The notes under the pieces: model-generated | What the model saw: only the letters and a program-made list of their open reading frames with translations | Databases searched by the model: none | Told to the model about the DNA's origin: nothing | In this document: piece after piece, positions 1 to 10,121 of the stretch | How positions within the stretch are numbered: position 1 is the stretch's first letter | Layout: the number at the start of each line of letters is the position of its first letter | Source: Heterobilharzia americana | Lineage: Eukaryota > Platyhelminthes > Trematoda > Strigeidida > Schistosomatidae | Assembly: GCA_944470555.2 (NCBI GenBank) | Contig: OX104134.1 | Span: 57,341,890 to 57,405,889 of the forward strand | DNA: 64,000 nucleotides | Direction: 5' to 3' | Translations under genes and position numbers: made by a program

Positions 1-436
1 ATCCATTTTTTGTGAGATTTGAAAGTGCAGACAAATTCTCAAGCAGTCACCTTAGTTTTAGCTCTAGTAAGCTCACTACTAAACATGCTTTCGCAATAGT
101 AAGTTTTGGACTGTGCACCGACTAGATTATCTGAGATAACCATCATCTGACACAGCGGTGATATTGATAATGCATGATAATTAAAGGAGGAATAAAACCC
201 AGGATCTTGTCTGAAGTGGAACAAGTGACCTTCAGATTACCAACCTGGTGCGCTATAAACTAATTAGCAAGAACCAAGCTAGAAGTTCATGCCAATCACT
301 GAGGATTTCGTCCACCTCTTTGTGAATGCGTTGTACTTAACTGGATGAGAATTATATTCACATATCTTTTCATAATAATCTAAATCGATGTGATTTGGAG
401 AGGGGGATTGTTAGATTGGTTACTAATGAAGCACAT
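1..436. other. Unassigned AT-rich sequence
   Basis: I see no convincing exon, RNA gene or recognisable repeat here. Both strands are broken by frequent stops. It borders a short motif resembling a Penelope-type terminal repeat, so part of it could be decayed element sequence. Confidence 0.4.
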
Positions 437-486
437 CAGGACGAAGTCTTCCAACCTGGTGATGAAACATCTAAGAACAAACTTCA
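437..486 (+). repeat. Fragment resembling a PLE terminal repeat
   Basis: The 18-mer CCAACCTGGTGATGAAAC at 451-468 closely matches CCAAACCTGGCGATGAAAC at 1562-1580 in the palindrome downstream. Both are followed by a similar A/C-rich stretch (ctaagaacaaac against ttcacgacaaaa). The block is read as a third, isolated and more diverged copy of that terminal sequence. The upstream CTGANGA box seen in the other copies is not clear here. Confidence 0.4.
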
Positions 487-1242
487 ACTGTTGGAGAATA
501 TAGAACAATTATCATGCTCATCCTGAGCTACAAATATGTCAATGTAAATATATTACGAGTCGGTTGTGGTGTGAACCTTGTTTTATTATTTCAGAAAGGG
601 GTTCAGTTCGGCTTTAGAAAGTATTCATGTGATGAAGTTAATTACTCTTCATATTATCTCATCAACTTAAGTTCGGAAAGTAGCTTTAAGACTGAACTGG
701 AAGATTATTGCTGATGATCAGGTTTATGCTTTGTGCGAGCGTTTCCTGCTATAAAATGTCAATAAATAGACAAAACCAGAATGAGATGATAAGTAGGTCG
801 TCATGAGGTGACTTTCTTGTTTTAGATGTAAGAGATTCTTCATGGTTTACTCTTGGGAAAGCAAGCTTTCAAACATGCTTTTGTTGGTCTTCCTTATCGA
901 CAATTTTTTCGTAAGTTTAGCATGGCTGTAAACTTGGAAGTTTCATGCTGACTACAGTGAATTAAAAATACACATGAAATAGTACCGGCTCACAAATCTT
1001 TATGAGGCGCAAACTGTTGGGTGTTTATGTGAAAATTAGGCAACTTCACCTGCTTGCTTTTACGTATATTTCACTAAATTCTGTAGAAAAAGTTGTCAGC
1101 AGTAATTAAAGTGTATTTTTCATTTGTATACATTCGTACATACTATAATACTTTTGTAAAGGTGACAGAAAAATGATAAGGCATCGTATTTCTGAACATT
1201 TGAGAAACTGACTAAAAAGATTTGTAGTTCAGGATGATGACG
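487..1242. other. Unassigned sequence
   Basis: A 66-codon open stretch at 514-714 has no domain, no flanking splice sites and an ordinary AT-rich composition, so it is not called. Nothing else is recognised. Confidence 0.35.
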
Positions 1243-1612
1243 GTGTAGTGTTCTCTGAGCTTTGATATTTTGTCATGAACGTTTAGTCACCATGATTGGT
1301 AACATCTTCAACCCTTACTTTATGAAGAAATGAAGCACAAACGTTTAAATATGTCTTTTATTGACCTTCGATCTTGTCCATCTGTAAGTTAGGGAAGTGA
1401 TTTTTATCCCACTATAAGGTCAGAGAAGTCAGGGTGTGGTAAAAGTCTCTTCCCCAGCTTAAAATTGGACAACATCGAAGGTCAATAAAAACAACAACTA
1501 AACTTTTGTGTAGGAATCTAATATGCTTCACTTTTTTATGAAGTTAGTGCTGAGGATGTCACCAAACCTGGCGATGAAACGTTCACGACAAAATATTAAA
1601 GCTCAGAGAGCA
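1243..1612. repeat. Large imperfect palindrome: two inverted copies of a PLE-type terminal repeat
   Basis: The left arm (1243-1412) is the reverse complement of the right arm (1434-1612), with only about 21 bases between them. Matching landmarks are the outer CTCTGAGCTTTGATATTTTG / CAAAATATTAAAGCTCAGAG pair, the middle TTTATTGACCTTCGAT / ATCGAAGGTCAATAAA pair, and the inner GGGAAGTGATTTTTATCCCAC / GTGTGGTAAAAGTCTCTTCCCC pair. Read outward, each arm has a hammerhead-like order. In the right arm this is CTGAGGA at 1550-1556, a stem TCACCA / TGGCGA (1559-1564 with 1569-1574) and GAAAC at 1576-1580. The stretch after GAAAC resembles the end of the PLE at 46.8 kb. PLEs are known to carry terminal repeats with hammerhead motifs, and inverted arrangements of those repeats are a family feature. 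Confidence 0.65.
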
Positions 1613-3639
1613 CCAAACTACCGTCACCTACTAAAAGTTTGTATTTAAATTTGCTGTAAAGATACTGAGCAGAATTTCTTTTTCTTGGTATACTACTGAG
1701 GATTATGAATTATGATTAAAAACATGAATTTTGTTATCTGATGATACTACGATTACCACCAGTTTTCCTAAGTTTTTGAATTAAAATGTAACTTTTAAGC
1801 TTAATTTTTGAAGGATTTAACTGGTTCTCACAGGTGACTACATAAATGCCTTGGAAGATGTTCATTTTAAGTTTGCAGGTTATCTTTCATTGCTTGTACT
1901 TCAAATGGCTCTCGTTTGTTTTCACTTTCAAATGTTTGCACATTCTATATGCTTGCTGAATAGTCACTTGAAGTTTTCAGCTGTATTCCTCTGTCTTTAA
2001 TTAGTTTCCTAACATTCCTACGAAACTTCATCAGTGGGTCAGAGACAAGGTTTTGACGTTGATGACGAGATTGCTTTTGCTTGCAAGCGAAATCTGACAT
2101 GCCATTCACCAGTTGTTAATGTTCTTCAATTTAGATGAGTATTTATTTCGAATCATTGCAAATGACTTGCAATCTAATCAGACACACGATCTCACTAATA
2201 ATTCTACCTCGCATTACTTGGGGAGCTTCATGGTTTGACGTTTGAAACTAGTATATGTTTCATATTTATTCACCGTTCGCTGTAAACATTTCTTTTCTTC
2301 ATCAATATGTTCTTACAACACCAAGTTAGCTTAACGTGTTTCCCTGCACTTTTTTTATTCTTTACTATCGTCTAGAGTAACCTTGGGATAATAAGTGACT
2401 TGCAGTGAAAATATATAAACTTTTTGACCTCATTCTAACTGACCAGCATTTATGAGTGTCTAACCACGTGGAAATAAAGCCATACCAAAGTTTATGTTTA
2501 AGGCTTACTGATTCAATGTTTATAAAAGTGAAATTCGACTAAATGACCAATCGAGATTTTCGTGAGTAGCCTGATTCATTTAGTGGTTGCAAGGTTCAAC
2601 ATTTACTAATTATTCTCTGTAGATTTCAGTTTGCAATTTTTTGTAGTCATTTCGTAGTTCATCGAGTCGAATAGATCATTGGTTTGGATGAATCACTTAT
2701 ATTTGTTTGGCTTATTTTACTATGAATTTGGATCACCAAGTGGGTACAATGTTTGTGAAATCAGAAGATGGATTAGTTTGAAATTCTATCTTTTTTAGGC
2801 GTATTGATACATTGTTTTCCATATTTTGATGCGTTCATGAAACTTGAAACGTATTCGAATAAATGAAGAAAAACAGATCACAAAGCGCAATATCAAACAC
2901 GGTCTGTGAAAGCAGTTGTTGTATCACTACAGTAGATTTGTGAGTAATACACTAGCATTTTGCAGCATTTTTCAAAATATAACTAATTTGTATGCATTAT
3001 CTAAAAAAAATTATTTGCATTGATCAATTCCATTATAAAACAGTGTGTTGTAAATCAGGTACATGCTTGCTCCATCAAAAAGCTAAAACAAGAAGTTAAC
3101 ACAATTCAAATTGATGGCCTATTCGATTATACGTCGTCAAGAAAGTGCTTCTTGCTTCTTGTATTAAAATGCTCATGCATCATGCCTACGTAAGATTTTT
3201 AATCTATATTTCCCTGTCATGAAACATTATTGAATGCTTTCAACCAGTGAACACGAAAAAGAATTTAAAAGTTATCATTCTGAATTTGCATTTGAGATTT
3301 TACTTACATCTAATGACGTGTTCTCTTCTCTTCTGGGTTCAAAAGCATTCTCCATGTACTATGAAGGTAACGTTGGATTCACCTTATGTGGTCTTCCTTG
3401 TCTTGGGAGATATCAAAACGTCGCAGCTTCCCGCAAAATATCTAAAATTGTTGTGAAAACATATTTTGGGATTTCGCATCTTAATCTACAATAGTTTTAA
3501 AGTTCGCTTGTGAAAAAATATATACTTTTGGCAATATCTCTCATTTCTAAAATTTTATTTGTTGCTGAAAAATTGGAAAAATTATTGACTGACAAACATA
3601 ATTATAATTTTCATGGACAGCAAGGGATTAAACAACAGT
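1613..3639. other. Unassigned AT-rich intergenic or intronic sequence
   Basis: Two overlapping open stretches at 3234-3494 lie in different frames, have no homology that I recognise and lack good splice borders. I see no element termini, tRNA-like boxes or tandem repeats in the rest. Confidence 0.35.
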
Positions 3640-5200
3640 GATATTCGACGTGATGATTAGGATGATGTTGGTTGGGTGCAAGTGCACACGGATGCATGTC
3701 AGACGTCCTACAACCAGGAAGTCTGAGTAACGTATGCGGCTTAGGCTAACAGTCAGGAACTTCATGTTCTGATGCCCTGTTGCAGAATGGGAACCACTAA
3801 CCTATTTCTTCCTCAAATTACTTCAACAAACATCGTTCGTTGAGAGAGACGGTGATCAGGCATGTGTAATGCATGTTCCAGCTACTTGGAGGTTCTCAGC
3901 ATGGTCAGCTGATATTTTTCGTCTGCCTAAAACTCTCAACCTGAACTCTACGTAAATGATCAGGTGACTCCACTACATACGACCTATGATATGAAGGCAA
4001 TGTTAGTCGAACACCCGAACCGTTCTGATGTCATCCACATTCATGTCCATGTCCTACACCCACATAGTAGGCCACAGGGAATTGCAACGCAGTACAGTCG
4101 ACCCTCAAATTGCAATCAGACGTCACGATGGCGTCATGAATAGATTAATTTGGAGAACACCGAGAGAGCTTGATATATCCGTTCAGAGATTTCGTTGGTC
4201 ACTGGCCGTTAAGGCTGATCCGACTTTGTATGTAAGTGAAGTAGGTGATGCGCTCCACTGTTTTACCCCAACTGTAAAACAAGACTCCAGTGAAGAGACC
4301 AGTTATGGAGCAATAATCTACATAAAGGCTGTGATAAACGCACCGAAATATTCTCAGCCTGCCTCTCGTTGTGTCCAGAAGAGTTTGTGTTTTGTCAGGG
4401 TCTTGACAGGACATGACTGTGTCATCTGGATATTCTGTATCTACTGAGGATTCTTGTCTGATGAGATCATTCCATGTGAAGTTATGTGACGAGAGGGAGA
4501 CCTACCTCTATGAGGAAGTCTGTGGTAATGTTGAATACGAATGTAGAAAGTGGAAATCTTCAGTCATTGACCGGATAAAGTTGATCCAGATTTTTGTGTG
4601 AATGAGATAGTCAGTGTTGTCAAGCGTTTCACCCTCTACTGTGAGACATGGCAACAACACTGATCAGTCTTGAAAAGTTTGTTTGCCTTTGGGAGTTGAG
4701 TAATGCATCTCTGCGATCCGCATAATGACTGTCATAGTAATTGGAGGACGTGGTATTTCGTCATTATCTTTGCTTAACAGGACCATGTCATCTGCGTAAC
4801 GGATGAGCCATCAGCAATAAGAACAGTTCCTGTATAGTTAGGCTGTACTACGAAGACCTCCGTAAGCCCGTCTATTGCAAAAATATTTAAGAGTGTGGAG
4901 AGAGAACATCTTTGACTGATACCACTAGAATCGTAGAACCAAAGAGATACCAATCACCCCAACAATCACATAGGTGACCAATTACAAAGGCCTTTGCACA
5001 GTGATGGACTTTATTGGCACGCATTTCGGTGAGACACACTACCATAAATTTCTTGGATCAATGAATTCAGAAGCTGCATTCAGGTCAAGGAATATGGATG
5101 CTGTCAGTTGTTGTTTAGTATTATTCAGTCTCAGAATCTGATGGAGGCTGAAGGTGTGTAATTGTGTTAGCTGTTCCGGCGCTTCACTCGGGTGTCATAT
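3640..5200 (-). pseudogene. Decayed non-LTR retrotransposon reverse transcriptase, copy A
   Basis: Read on the minus strand, several frames together give the order of a non-LTR reverse transcriptase. Motif A resembles FLDLNAASEFIDP (FLDL at 5081-5092). Motif C is an intact YADDMVL (YADD at 4787-4798). These are followed by VERITYFTYIQSRIS near 4205-4260, the family's conserved ER-x-F-x-YLGS block, and by the C-terminal region down to about 3640. Stops and frame changes occur throughout, and part of the region between motif A and the conserved GxxQG block is scrambled, so this is a dead 5'-truncated copy. It belongs to the same family as copy B at 6.9-7.9 kb but lies in the opposite orientation. 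The clade (CR1-like or RTE-like) cannot be settled by eye. A plus-strand open frame at 4028-4447 is its antisense shadow. Confidence 0.7.
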
Positions 5201-5601
5201 GATCATAAAAAGCATAATCCTAGATAGAATGTTTATCAGAATGATTCATTTATGATTATTAGAAGAGGATTTCTCTTGTATCTTGTAGACAGTGAAAATC
5301 AGTGGTTGGAATCAATCAATCAATAAAATCGGTCATAGCTGACTCTCGTATACCAATCAACAATTGAAGTAATATAACCAATAATCCTTGACCATCGTGC
5401 TTAAATACACCTCACACTAACACATCTGTACTTTCAACCAACTAACATACATTGGTACCTGTAAGCCTTGTTTGTTTCATGCTGGCCACAGCCTTCCCAA
5501 CTACTTCAAGATTTGAATGGCCTTTTTCAGTGTTGAATTGAAGATGTGACTGAGTTAGTGGGTAAGCGAAGGATAACTGGAAGCCATTTGATATGTCCCG
5601 T

Positions 5602-5655
5602 CCTACTTCGATTCGTTTCCGACGAGGGGAGTTGCACATGCATACTTCTGTGCTA
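5602..5655 (+). repeat. Direct repeat, copy 1 (UTR-like segment)
   Basis: About 53 bases here recur at 8009-8064 in the same orientation with only a few differences. The shared core includes CTTCGATTCGTTTCCGACGA and GTTGCACATGCAT. The sequence after the repeat (5656-5880) differs from what follows copy 2. It is GC-richer than its surroundings and looks like retroelement 5' untranslated sequence, though I cannot tie it to a named family. Confidence 0.6.
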
Positions 5656-6904
5656 TGGTTTTGGTAAGGATTAACTCTGTCACCGTAGCTTTGTTGGTCA
5701 ATCTAGATAAGTTTTTACTATAGCGTATTGTCCTCACCGTCTTCATTGTATCAACCCTCGGTGGCCGTCTCCTGTTACTGTTAATTGGGGGTGTTCATTG
5801 TATTTTGGGATTGTAGGAATGCGTTGACGTGGGTTTATTAGTTTCGAAGAGAGTGGTGAGATCTGTTTGTTTTTTCTAAAAAATTTCTGAGTGTCAGGAA
5901 CTGTCTTTGCAGTGTTTTAGAGCAGGTTGAGGACGACGCTAGTCTTCAATAGTATGAACAGTCATACTGTTGATATCTTGTTGTGTTATCTGTCTCATCA
6001 GTTCCTCGTTGAAAGCAACCTTGGTATTTCTATTCCATCATAGTCTGACTATTCTCACTATAATGGTAATTGAATTCCTTGTGGTACTATCCAACAAATC
6101 TTTCTGGTATGATAGGAGCCCCCAAACGTGTCTTACTAGTCGTAGGCATTTTGATCATTGTGATATACAATCCTAACCAACATGTTATCTAACCTACCAC
6201 TTATTAATCCTATTCGACCACTTTAAAAACGCTCATCTAAGTTTAGACGGGTGACATCTCAGCCTAGACTGCATCCAGGTTAAATATAATCTTGGAATAG
6301 CGATAAAAAGGATACATTTCTCCTCTAGTCAGTTACTCCTCATTCTAATCTCTCTTGTCTAATAGCACAAACAGCCTTTTATGTAGATTCGGTCAATTAG
6401 TGAGGTTCTTGTGCTAGTACTTATTGTAACACCAACTCCACCAAGGCTGGCCTCTGATGTTACAGGGTATTTGAGTGAGCGCAATACAACTACACTTGTT
6501 TGTCTGCAAGATCCATTGCACTTTTTTTCGAATCTTGTATGCGGGCTTTTGAAATACAACATGAATCAATAGTAGAGTATTCCAGAGTCCTAGCAAAGCT
6601 ATCTGTTGCCTGATCTGCATGGATATCTGGACGCTAGATGCAGTCAATTTAAATGGTGCATGCGTTCCCAGAGCAGTTATAATGAATATCGCATTGTGGG
6701 ACAGCCTTGTGGAAGCAGCTGTTGGGTAACTTAAGATGGTGCAAATAGATTATAACTTTAGTCACCAGCAGCTGAGTGAAACAAAGATACGTATAAAGAT
6801 AAGTTTGAAAATGATAACCGAAGGACAGGATAGTTTAGGTGTAAAAATATTGATGATATAAAGACAATAAGTGGAATAATTTGATAAAAATATCTGAACA
6901 CAGT
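5656..6904. other. Repeat-like non-coding stretch, probably degraded retroelement sequence
   Basis: The block at 5670-5880 is GC-richer and looks repeat-derived. The minus-strand open stretches at 6359-6647 overlap in two frames and carry no domain that I can identify. The position just upstream of reverse transcriptase copy B makes decayed 5' element sequence the likeliest explanation, which is inference. Confidence 0.35.
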
Positions 6905-7915
6905 TTTGTTCCATAACTAGTTTATAAGAAGGGTAGGAATACTTCGTGTGACAACCACGATCGAATCAGTTTGATCATCATCGTACATAGTATCTTATAG
7001 TTCATCGTTATCCAAAGGCTAACGGGAGCTCGAGACAGTCAAGCAAGTCTCATATCTAAATGATATCTCCGCTCTTCGAAAGGTTTCGGGGTACAGACAT
7101 ACTGGCTGGATTCCTCGACATGGAGGCAGGGTTCGACTCTTTCGACCGCGAGGAATTGTGTCAGTGTCTAACTGTGAAGGGAGTATCGAGCAAGCATGTG
7201 TTACTAATCAGAGTTCTCTACTCGAACTCACACAGCCATGTAAAGTATTATGAAGAGTTGTCATTAACTAGTCGTATCCACTAGGGATGCTGACTGTCAG
7301 TATACCTGTCGAACTTTGTTGTAGACGTGTTGAAGGATGACCGTAAGTACCTGCGACTTCTCAGGGATTGATTTACTCTCTGGAGAACACCTAGTTGGCT
7401 TGGAGTACAAAGACCATACAGTCGTTTTGAGAGAAGATAGTGCTAAAAGGCAAGATTATCTGAACAGTTTGAGCGAAAATCTGAGTACATTTAGTATGCG
7501 TTTTTCACCTGTCGAGTGTCAAATGATGTTTCAGGACTCAGGTCGGATGCATTGACCATGTCTTTTATTTGGGAAGATGCATCAGCCCAAATGGGTTTGT
7601 TTGTGACAAAATGTTAGTTGAAGTAGAACAGGTTTGTTCGGTGCTTCTTACTTGACACCATTTATTGCACCAGTGTGATAGCCGACTACATATCAGAGGA
7701 CGGGAACACTGTGGTCTGCTCTGTCGTATTGTATAGCTATAAGATATAGTCATTGAGAGTAGGAGATATGAAAACGTTACAGGGGTTTGACCATGGTTTC
7801 TTTGTCGAAGTGCTCGTATGTGGTGGGTTACTGTATGAGCAGTGTTGGGATTGGGCATAAGGTACTGGGTAACGAGGATGAGTTAGATGATAAGGTTGTG
7901 AACCTTCACTGACTA
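6905..7915 (+). pseudogene. Decayed non-LTR retrotransposon reverse transcriptase, copy B
   Basis: The conserved order of a non-LTR reverse transcriptase is readable across frames. A VP-x-x-KKG entry lies near 6910-6935, and motif A is FLDMEAGFDSFDREE from 7111. Next come a phrase matching the SSDFPGVDLL block (7350-7380) and motif C EYKDHTVVL at 7403-7429, where EYADD would be expected. A MRFSP-x-E-C stretch lies at 7497-7523. From 7565 the frame changes and gives the ISPNGFV, RRD-like and VFDHRCL-like blocks to about 7910. Both catalytic aspartates of motif C are disturbed and several stops are present, so it is inactive. It shares its family with copy A. Confidence 0.7.
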
Positions 7916-7944
7916 ATGTCCCCATTTGTGTTTCACGCCTTCAA

Positions 7945-8400
7945 TCACAGTTTACCTTGTTCTGTGTTGTTACTTGACGTATCCAGAATAAAGCTGTGAG
8001 TGACCAGACTACTTCGATTCGTTTCCGACGAGAGGGAGTTGCACATGCATGCTTCTGTGCTACTGTTGCCGTAACCATTGTGTATGTTGCTGTAGTCCAG
8101 AACTACAGTCATTTGCAGTTTACAAGCGGAAATCGTTGTTTTTTCTGTGCTTTTAATCCTCACTGCACTAATCAACCTAGCAGCGTGCAGGCTACTATTG
8201 ATTGGCATCCAGTTGAGTTCATGTTTTACCTTTGGAGTTAGTGTAAGCCAAAGAGAACTAACCATGGAATCTCCACAAATCCAAGAGCATATTTTGGAGA
8301 TTAACGAATTTGGAGCTCGAATGCATTTCTCAGAAGCACAGCATTCATCCGTGGTCCGAGATGCCAATATTTTGGTTAGGGAAAGAAGTCCAGTTTGACG
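7945..8400. repeat. Repeat-derived segment with long open frames on both strands, no domain
   Basis: A 140-codon open frame runs on the minus strand (7945-8367) and shorter ones run on the plus strand (7996-8241, 8147-8398). None shows a recognisable domain. The segment includes copy 2 of the UTR-like repeat and is more GC-rich than the flanks. It is best read as untranslated or 5' sequence of a retroelement rather than a host gene. Confidence 0.4.
8009..8064 (+). repeat. Direct repeat, copy 2 (UTR-like segment)
   Basis: Second copy of the sequence at 5602-5655, same orientation, about 2.4 kb downstream. The two copies bracket reverse transcriptase B. The downstream flanks diverge immediately after the shared CTTCTGTGCTA, so they are parts of separate insertions or of one element with internal rearrangement, not long terminal repeats. 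Confidence 0.6.
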
Positions 8401-8533
8401 GAGAGTATATACACAAAGAACTGCGATATGTAGTTTTGAGTATGGTTTCAGAAAGACAAAAATAAGTGAAAGGATAATGATGAAAGGGGAAAAGTTGACA
8501 TCACATAACGTTATTTCTGAAAAATTGTCATTA

Positions 8534-8834
8534 GCATCTATTTTTATTGATTTATTAGATTTGTCACACAGTGTAACAGTATTGTTTACTGAATTACGTT
8601 TTAGACGTAATTTATTATCCAGTCATCTCAGAATAACTACACTTACTTTCTACTACCTACTTACTACCCATATCGCAAAGAGGGTGGGGAAATCAGGACT
8701 ACATAAAGGGTGTCTCAGAGTTGTGTAGTTATCTTGATATGACTCTGGACAATAAATTATGTCTGGAACGTAATCCAGTAAACAATACTGTTACAGTATG
8801 TTAAAAATCTAATAAATCTATAAAAACGGAATGC
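8534..8834. repeat. Foldback (long inverted repeat) element
   Basis: The left arm (about 8534-8642) is an imperfect reverse complement of the right arm (about 8723-8834), around an 80-base spacer. Matching landmarks are TTGATTTATTAGATTTGT / TTAAAAATCTAATAAATCT, the GTAACAGTATTGTTTACTG / CAGTAAACAATACTGTTAC pair, and AGTCATCTCAGAATAACTAC / GTAGTTATCTTGATATGACT. The middle block is perfectly complementary over nearly 20 bases. No coding capacity is present. The structure suits a MITE-like or foldback transposon. Related half-copies occur at 22656-22730 and 57969-58035. Confidence 0.75.
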
Positions 8835-9324
8835 TTTCTGCCATAATGCACAAGTTTTGCTCTTATATTATCGTATCTATTATCAGCAGAAAACCTTCGT
8901 TATAAAAATTATTTCAGCAATTATATGCAGTAGCGCTCATTGACAAAGCGAAAGAGGTGCAAAGTATTACCCGAAACCAAAAAAAACTGTTTCTGAGTTT
9001 GAAGTTTTCACCTCTGGAGGTTGAAAAACTCTAACTTCAAATTAAACTATACGACTTTATTTGATATCGTTAAAAAGTCTGACGCCTTATAAAAGTAACC
9101 GGGTACTGGCTTTTGTTGGAATGGAATTTTCAATTTGATCTTGTTGTGACATGGATTAGGCTATTATTTTTAAGGATCGGTAAGCTGATTCCGTATATAG
9201 GCCACTTAGTTATATCCTTGAATTTCAAGCCAAATCAAAAGTTGTATACATTTACTTCAAAAAGACTGAGTTTTCAATATTTAAAGGTAAATGAATTGTA
9301 ATGTACCTCAAGGGTGAATACTGA
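8835..9324. other. Unassigned sequence
   Basis: A 62-codon open stretch at 9113-9301 has no splice borders or domain. I see nothing that supports a gene. Confidence 0.35.
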
Positions 9325-9375
9325 TAGCTCAGCGTACTGGTTCATAGTTCGAATGCGTTAGTGACGAAAGTTATA
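9325..9375 (+). repeat. tRNA-like (pol III A/B box) SINE head, degenerate
   Basis: TAGCTCAGCG followed by TACTGG at 9325-9340 resembles a tRNA A box with a 4-base insertion, and AGTTCGAATGC at 9346-9356 resembles a B box. The boxes are closer together than in a functional tRNA and no acceptor stem forms, so this is a tRNA-derived repeat remnant rather than a tRNA gene. Confidence 0.35.
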
Positions 9376-10051
9376 CAAGATACAAGAATTTCCCCAAGAA
9401 GTCACTATTATTATACGGTCGTGAAAATGTTCTCTAGCATTTGTGTTACATGAAGAAAACGGATTGAAATCCGAAGAAACGGTTTGATCAAAGTATGCAT
9501 ACAAACCAGAGCACAAGTGAAGTTCGACTGGGTATCTTTTGCAAACTGATATAACTTCACAGCATAACCATGTGTTTGTTTAACATTGCTATTGATAAAG
9601 TGATAGATGCTGCGGAAGACTAATAATTCTTGACTACTTCAAACACTAAAGTATAGATTTCTCTACATTATGGTCTTGTCAAATAGATGGTGCCGTTCGC
9701 ATGTTGATTGACGATTCCGTACTATAGCTATGATGTACTTCATGCCAAACAGGGTAGACGAAGCGAAGCTGTCTCATTTTCTTTTCTTTTCTTTTCCGAG
9801 AGTATTGAAATATGAGTGTGAGTGTCCTTTTAGTTTGAGTGGAAAATGTCATTCAATTCACGGGCATGTAGAGATTGACAAATTTGAGTGTTATTCATTA
9901 CAGGCTCCAGTTATTTAAAGAGGCATTGGAAAGAGTAAAAAAGAGACATAAGCAACTGTATTCTGGAAAAGTGTCATTTCTGGTCATCTTGCATCTCTTA
10001 AAGCTTCCTCAAGAACCTTCTGTTAATTCTGTTCAGTAGGACTACAATCAC

Positions 10052-10054
<3 letters not shown>
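9376..10054. other. Unassigned sequence
   Basis: A 62-codon open stretch (9730-9918) includes a CTTTT-rich run at 9777-9798. There is no evidence of a gene. Confidence 0.35.

Positions 10055-10120
<66 letters not shown>
10055..10120. repeat. (AT)n microsatellite
   Basis: About 66 bases of AT dinucleotide repeat with one interruption (ataata) near 10085. Confidence 0.95.

Positions 10121-10121
<1 letters not shown>

Noticed and set aside
4028..4447. 139-codon plus-strand open frame that looks like a gene
   Set aside because: It lies antisense to the C-terminal part of reverse transcriptase copy A and has no splice sites or domain.
7945..8367. 140-codon minus-strand frame as a host gene
   Set aside because: It overlaps a segment repeated at 5602, has no domain and no splice or promoter context; more likely repeat-derived.
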